Assembly (NCBI GenBank): GCA_016735415.1
Contig: JAERRP010000448.1
Span: 1 to 9,948, forward strand
From: Desulfobacterales bacterium
GTDB lineage: Bacteria > Desulfobacterota > Desulfobacteria > Desulfobacterales > UBA5852
Direction: 5' to 3'
DNA length: 9,948 nucleotides
The translations under genes and the position numbers were made by a program. Below are positions 6,976-9,948 of this stretch, piece after piece (within the stretch, counting starts at the first letter, position 1; the number at the start of each line of letters is the position of its first letter). The notes beneath the pieces were generated by a model. It did not search any database, had not been told where the DNA came from, and saw nothing but the letters and a program-made list of their open reading frames with translations.

Positions 6976-7071
6976 CTTACATCCCGCACCCCTGATGAGG
7001 ATGTTTCGAATGATGTCAAACGAAGGATGCGAAATTGTCAAAGAATGTTATTTTTTGGTGCGGAATGTAAG
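6976..7071. mobile_element. 96-bp MITE-like element with terminal inverted repeats
   Basis: CTTACATCCCGCACC at 6976 and GGTGCGGAATGTAAG ending at 7071 are inverted repeats with one mismatch, enclosing about 66 non-coding bases. The left end, extended as 6975-7009, is a direct copy (31/35) of 1519-1553. The whole resembles an insertion sequence whose interior has been deleted, or a miniature element. No matching direct repeat is seen immediately outside its left end (TTAAAT at 6970-6975 versus ATGGTT at 7072-7077), so it may not have inserted on its own. Confidence 0.55.
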
Positions 7072-7072
7072 A
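7057..7072 (-). repeat. Right terminal inverted repeat
   Basis: GGTGCGGAATGTAAGA is the exact reverse complement of 1519-1534, about 5.5 kb away, and matches 6975-6990 with one mismatch. It marks the right edge of the AT-rich cassette. Confidence 0.75.
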
Positions 7073-7077
7073 TGGTT
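7072..7077. repeat. Right 6-bp direct repeat (putative target-site duplication)
   Basis: ATGGTT is identical to 1514-1519 and directly abuts the right terminal repeat. Removing one copy plus the element predicts an empty site reading GATATGGTTGACACC. Confidence 0.6.
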
Positions 7078-7185
7078 GACACCCCGGTTCAATTTTTATA
7101 TTGAATTCCAAGTAGATAGCATCAACACTGCCGACAGTTCATTGTTATTATAAGCAACTTTCACACCGAACACGCGGGGTTGATC

Positions 7186-7198
7186 GGTCATCATGACC
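7186..7198. promoter_or_regulatory. Perfect palindrome upstream of the aldehyde oxidoreductase
   Basis: GGTCATCATGACC is a 6-1-6 perfect dyad 131 bases before the downstream start codon. It overlaps one copy of the 10-base direct repeat GGGTTGATCG. The size and symmetry fit a dimeric regulator's operator. The regulator is unknown, and it does not match the inverted repeat upstream of the second alcohol dehydrogenase. Confidence 0.4.
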
Positions 7199-7238
7199 TG
7201 TGATTCCCCAGACACACCCCGACCGACTATAAATGACG

Positions 7239-7258
7239 CCGTCGGCACATACCGACGG
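7239..7258 (+). other. Small GC hairpin in the aldehyde oxidoreductase leader
   Basis: CCGTCGG (7239-7245) pairs with CCGACGG (7252-7258) around a CACATA loop, extendable by two pairs including a G-T. An upstream CCGAC (7223-7227) could compete for GTCGG (7241-7245). It lies 71 bases before the start codon with no T-run, so a leader structure rather than a terminator. No known riboswitch is recognised. Confidence 0.35.
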
Positions 7259-7329
7259 TGAATCGATGTTAGCCACACAAATCGTACCCGGGTTGATCGT
7301 CCCAATCATAAACAAGGAGGCAGAAGGTC

Positions 7330-9066
7330 ATGGACAAAATCCTTAGAATCGACGTAGGCGCGGCAGGTGGCCCCAAAGCTGTTGTCACCCCGCTGGGCGA
7401 GTATGAGGGCATGGGTGGAAGAGGTATGACATCCATGGTGGTGTGGAAAGAAGTGCCGGCCGACTGCCATCCCCTGGGGCCGGAAAACAAGCTGGTCATC
7501 GCGCCCGGAATGATGACGGGGTCCGCCGCATCGACCTCCGGGCGCATATCGGTGGGGTGCAAGAGCCCTTTGACGGGCGGCATCAAAGAATCCAATGCCG
7601 GGGGCCAGGCCGGGCAAACCCTGGCACGTCTGGGCTACGCGGCCATCATTCTCGAAGGGGCCGCCCCCGCGGATTCATGGCACCAGGTCCTGATCAACAA
7701 GGACGGCGTTCAGATCAGCGATGCCGCGGATTACAAGGGCCTTCGGAATTACGACCTGATCGAAAAAATCAAATCCGCCTATGGCGAAAAAGTCGCCGTC
7801 ATGTCCATTGGACCGGCGGGCGAGATGAAAATGGCCTCGGCCACCGTGGCCGTGACCGACCGCGAAATGCGACCTTCGCGCCATGCCGGCCGCGGCGGCC
7901 CGGGCGCCGTGATGGGTACCAAAGGCATCAAGGCCATCATCATCGACGATGCCGGCACCAAAATGCGTCAACCCCTGAATCCCGACAAATTCAAGGCCGC
8001 CAACAAAACGTTCACCCAGGGCCTGCGCAGCCACCCCGTCACCGGCGAAGGCCTGCCGGCCTACGGCACCAACGTCCTGACCAACGTCATCAATGAAGCC
8101 GGCGCCTATCCCACCTACAATTTTAAACAGGGCCACTACGACGACGCCGGCAAAATCAGCGGGGAAACCATCGCCGAGCTTGAAACCCAGCGCGGGGGCA
8201 ATCCCACCCATGGCTGCCATGTGGGCTGCGCCATTCGCTGCTCGGGTATCTTTGTCGACAAGGACGGGAATTACATCACCAAACAACCGGAATACGAGAC
8301 GATCTGGGCCCACGGCGGCAACTGCGGCATCTGCGACCCGGACGCCATCGCCCGGATCGACTTCCTGGACGACAACATCGGTATCGACACCATCGAAACG
8401 GGGGCTACCATCGGTGTTGTCATGGAGGCCGGCCTGTGCAACTTCGGCGATGCCGAGGCGGCCATCAAGCTGGTCGAAGAAATCGGACAGGGTACGCCCC
8501 TGGGACGCATGCTGGGCGGCGGGACCGCCCTCACCGCCAAGGCTTTCGGCATCGAACGTGCGCCGGTCGTCAAGGGCCAGGCCATGCCGGCCTACGATCC
8601 CCGCGCCGTCAAGGGCATCGGCGTGACCTATGCCACAACACCCATGGGTGCCGACCACACGGCGGGTTATGCCATTGCGACAAACATTCTGAAAGTCGGC
8701 GGGGATGTCGACCCGTTGGGTACGGAAGGCCAGATCGAACTGTCCCGCAACCTGCAGATTGCGACGGCAGCTCTGGACGCAACGGGTTATTGCCTGTTCA
8801 TTGCCTTTGCCATTCTCGATCAGGAAGAAACCTTCAACGCCATGGTCGAGTCCATCAACGGCCTGTACGATCTCAGCCTCACGGGTGACGATGTCGTGGC
8901 GCTTGGCAAAAAGATCCTCAGCATGGAACGCGACTTCAATAAAAAAGCCGGTTTCACCAACCAGGATGACCGCCTGCCGCGCTTCATGCGCCGCGAGGCG
9001 ATCACCCCCCATAACGTCACGTTCGATATCAGCGACGAACAACTGGATACTGTTTTTAACTGGTAA
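7330..9066 (+). CDS. Aldehyde:ferredoxin oxidoreductase family protein (tungsten/molybdopterin), 578 aa
   Basis: This belongs to the tungsten-cofactor aldehyde:ferredoxin oxidoreductase family, cytosolic enzymes oxidising aldehydes to acids with ferredoxin as acceptor, or the reverse. The ATG at 7330 is set by AAGGAGG (7314-7320) nine bases upstream. The N-terminal domain shows GGRGMTS (29-35), GRISVGCKSPLTGG (71-84) and the pterin-contacting AGRGGPGAVMGTKG (186-199). The 4Fe-4S ligands appear as C296, C300 and C304 (HGCHVGCAIRC) plus C488 (GYCLF). The first spacing is CX3C rather than the CX2C of the Pyrococcus enzyme, a form I recall in other branches such as YdhV-like proteins. GADHTAGYA (440-448) is the usual second pterin motif. 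Length is close to the family's usual 600-700 but on the short side. The gene is GC-rich and appears native, standing just outside the transposon-like block. It could oxidise aldehydes made by the neighbouring dehydrogenases; the real substrate cannot be told from sequence. Confidence 0.92.
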   Translation: MDKILRIDVGAAGGPKAVVTPLGEYEGMGGRGMTSMVVWKEVPADCHPLGPENKLVIAPGMMTGSAASTSGRISVGCKSPLTGGIKESNAGGQAGQTLARLGYAAIILEGAAPADSWHQVLINKDGVQISDAADYKGLRNYDLIEKIKSAYGEKVAVMSIGPAGEMKMASATVAVTDREMRPSRHAGRGGPGAVMGTKGIKAIIIDDAGTKMRQPLNPDKFKAANKTFTQGLRSHPVTGEGLPAYGTNVLTNVINEAGAYPTYNFKQGHYDDAGKISGETIAELETQRGGNPTHGCHVGCAIRCSGIFVDKDGNYITKQPEYETIWAHGGNCGICDPDAIARIDFLDDNIGIDTIETGATIGVVMEAGLCNFGDAEAAIKLVEEIGQGTPLGRMLGGGTALTAKAFGIERAPVVKGQAMPAYDPRAVKGIGVTYATTPMGADHTAGYAIATNILKVGGDVDPLGTEGQIELSRNLQIATAALDATGYCLFIAFAILDQEETFNAMVESINGLYDLSLTGDDVVALGKKILSMERDFNKKAGFTNQDDRLPRFMRREAITPHNVTFDISDEQLDTVFNW

Positions 9067-9096
9067 TTTCAGGCGCCAAACAACATTCTGATACCG

Positions 9097-9122
9097 GAAG
9101 GGCGGCTTGCATGCCGCCCTTC
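9097..9122. terminator. Intrinsic terminator between convergent genes
   Basis: GAAGGGCGGC (9097-9106) pairs perfectly with GCCGCCCTTC (9113-9122) around TTGCAT, followed by a short T-containing tail (TTATCT). It lies 30 bases after the oxidoreductase stop and 54 before the end of the minus-strand gene. It may serve both, since an A/T context flanks each side only weakly. Confidence 0.75.
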
Positions 9123-9176
9123 TTATCTCGCCCCTCAGGGTTCGCCGAAGACGGCCATGTCGCCCGAGACACGGGG

Positions 9177-9948
9177 TCAATCGAAGAGATTTTTAATGCT
9201 TCGCATCACACGCTGGTCGAGCCGCTTGTTGACCTCCGCTTTCAGGGTCAAAAGTTTCTTGTGCCGGGGATCCACGTTGAGCCCGGTATCGATAAAACGC
9301 CGCGCATTATCATAACTGAACTGATTCATCTCCTTTTCCGCCAGGGCCGCGTAGCGGTCGGCAATTTTTCGCATCCCCCGGCGGGCTTCGGCATTGCCGG
9401 GATCGATCTTCTGGACCTCTCGTAAAAAATAAAGCGCGTTATCCTGCGACGGTTTGGTCAGGCGAAGGGCGGCGATACGATCGTTGGCCTTGATCAGCAA
9501 ACGCTGGACTTTTTTCTGGCGCACCTGCGCGTTCCCTATGTTGACCTGCTCACGCAGGGCCCACAAGCGGCGGTTGGTCGCATCCACCTCCAGACCGGTT
9601 ACGATAAACCCCATCGCTTTGTCAGGATTGTCGCGCTTCAGCTCTTTTTCCGCCAGATCGGCGTAGCGGACCCCCACTTTCTTTATGCCTTGCCGGGCCT
9701 CGGCATTGTTCGGGTCCAGCGTCAGAACCTGGCGATAGGCGTCATAGGCATTGCGGCCGGCCGGCGCCGTCAGGTTCCAGGCGCGCAAATACCGGTCGGC
9801 CTTTTTCAGTCCGCGGGCAATTCGCGGGTCCGACACTGGCGACGATTCGGAAACCGACGGTGAGGCCCCTCCGTCCTCGGCCACCGGGAACGGAAAAATT
9901 GGCTTGACGACCGCCGCCGGCGCCGGATCCCCCGATTCCCGGGGTTCC
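9177..9948 (-). CDS. Repeat-containing TPR-like protein, N-terminus missing
   Basis: On the minus strand the frame stays open from the window edge (9948) to a TGA at 9177-9179, so about 256 C-terminal residues are visible. A GTG at 9884 could be an internal start, but the in-frame residues before it (Pro/Ala-rich, then VVKPIFPFPVAEDGG) look like a continuing linker, so the true start is probably outside. After the linker come two roughly 90-residue units, counted from that GTG: residues 26-115 and 130-219. Each reads roughly L-KA..-L-A/L-LT-P...NA...R.V..LDP.NAEAR.G...-RYA.LAEKE....-A..FI.TGL.VD...--L..L...VN. These are helical TPR-type units. Such tails occur on larger envelope or signalling proteins (for example kinases or formylglycine-generating-enzyme-like proteins); which one this is cannot be told here. 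Its job and any relation to the oxidoreductase are unknown. Confidence 0.82.
   Translation of the reverse strand, partial: EPRESGDPAPAAVVKPIFPFPVAEDGGASPSVSESSPVSDPRIARGLKKADRYLRAWNLTAPAGRNAYDAYRQVLTLDPNNAEARQGIKKVGVRYADLAEKELKRDNPDKAMGFIVTGLEVDATNRRLWALREQVNIGNAQVRQKKVQRLLIKANDRIAALRLTKPSQDNALYFLREVQKIDPGNAEARRGMRKIADRYAALAEKEMNQFSYDNARRFIDTGLNVDPRHKKLLTLKAEVNKRLDQRVMRSIKNLFD

Larger units (their letters stand above)
1520..7071. mobile_element. Putative non-autonomous transposon-like unit carrying an alcohol dehydrogenase/two-component cassette
   Basis: The unit is bounded by CTTACATTCCGCACC (1520-1534) and its exact reverse complement (7057-7071). The match is 16 bp if the shared base at 1519/7072 is counted. 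ATGGTT directly repeats just outside both ends. The interior is visibly AT-richer than both flanks and contains only four genes: two iron alcohol dehydrogenases, a histidine kinase and a sigma-54 activator. No transposase, integrase or recombinase frame is present, so movement would need an enzyme supplied in trans, or the ends are remnants of lost insertion sequences. The family of the ends is not identified. An extra copy of the left end at 6976 complicates the right boundary. An alternative is several independent miniature elements inserted around a locally AT-rich block. Confidence 0.5.
6872..7329. other. Gene-free interval spanning the right edge of the AT-rich block and the leader of the aldehyde oxidoreductase
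   Basis: No credible gene lies in these 458 bases. Contents in order: the hairpin at 6894-6930, a 96-bp miniature element (6976-7071), the right direct repeat (7072-7077), an AT-rich dyad TTCAAT/ATTGAA (7088-7093 and 7100-7105), a palindrome (7186-7198), a small GC hairpin (7239-7258) and a strong ribosome binding site (7314-7320). A 10-base direct repeat, GGGTTGATCG, occurs at 7177-7186 and 7290-7299. I could not identify a convincing promoter for the downstream gene. Confidence 0.6.

Noticed and set aside
1519..7081. IS21-type ends: the right boundary continues as ...GTAAGATGGTTGACA, i.e. TGTCAACCATCTTAC when reversed, resembling a TG...CA insertion-sequence tip.
   Set aside because: The left boundary is preceded by GGGATATGGT, not TGTCAACCA, so the similarity stops at the 16-bp repeat. 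The ATGGTT direct repeat explains the flank better. Family left unassigned.
7675..9180. A 501-residue open frame on the minus strand across the aldehyde oxidoreductase gene.
   Set aside because: It is antisense to a gene with clear family motifs. Long antisense frames are expected in GC-rich coding DNA, and the translation shows no recognisable domain.
9111..9425. Plus-strand open frame of 104 codons after the oxidoreductase.
   Set aside because: It begins inside the terminator hairpin and lies antisense to the repeat-containing minus-strand protein, whose internal 90-residue repeat supports that strand as the coding one.

Overview
The window looks like chromosomal DNA of an anaerobic deltaproteobacterium (Desulfobacterota, sulfate-reducer or syntroph type). 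The reasons are a tungsten-type aldehyde:ferredoxin oxidoreductase, an iron-dependent alcohol dehydrogenase of the Desulfovibrio/Bacillus methanol-dehydrogenase type, and a cytosolic PAS histidine kinase paired with an NtrC-class sigma-54 activator. This placement is inferred from protein character only.

Layout. (1) Positions 1-1392 are GC-rich: the 3' part of a zinc-free quinone-reductase-type dehydrogenase, then a closely spaced unrecognised 186-residue gene. (2) Positions about 1520-7071 are visibly AT-richer. In order they hold an ErcA-like iron alcohol dehydrogenase, a histidine kinase and a response regulator (all overlapping, one operon), a 364-base regulatory region, and a second iron alcohol dehydrogenase followed by a hairpin. 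(3) From 7330 the sequence is GC-rich again: an aldehyde:ferredoxin oxidoreductase, a terminator, and the 3' part of a convergent repeat-containing TPR-like protein on the minus strand.

Main discovery. The AT-rich block is bounded by a perfect inverted repeat (CTTACATTCCGCACC at 1520-1534 and its complement at 7057-7071), and immediately outside it lies a perfect 6-bp direct repeat (ATGGTT at 1514-1519 and 7072-7077). That is the signature of a transposed unit with a target-site duplication, yet no transposase is present. A second, direct copy of the left end lies at 6976. Together with the right end it forms a 96-bp miniature element, so the cassette may be cargo mobilised by short non-autonomous ends.

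How the cargo seems to work. The first dehydrogenase, kinase and activator are translationally coupled. Downstream is a 13-bp inverted repeat (5390/5431) with two looser half-sites, then a near-perfect -24/-12 promoter (TGGCAC-N5-TTGCT, 5591-5606), then the second alcohol dehydrogenase. The simplest reading is an alcohol-responsive switch: an intracellular alcohol or aldehyde signal, possibly produced by the ErcA-like enzyme, passes through the soluble kinase to the activator, which turns on the catabolic dehydrogenase by sigma-54. The aldehyde made could then be oxidised by the oxidoreductase just downstream. Two residues are unusual: the kinase N-box asparagine is isoleucine, and the activator lacks the first of the two usual arginine-finger-region arginines.
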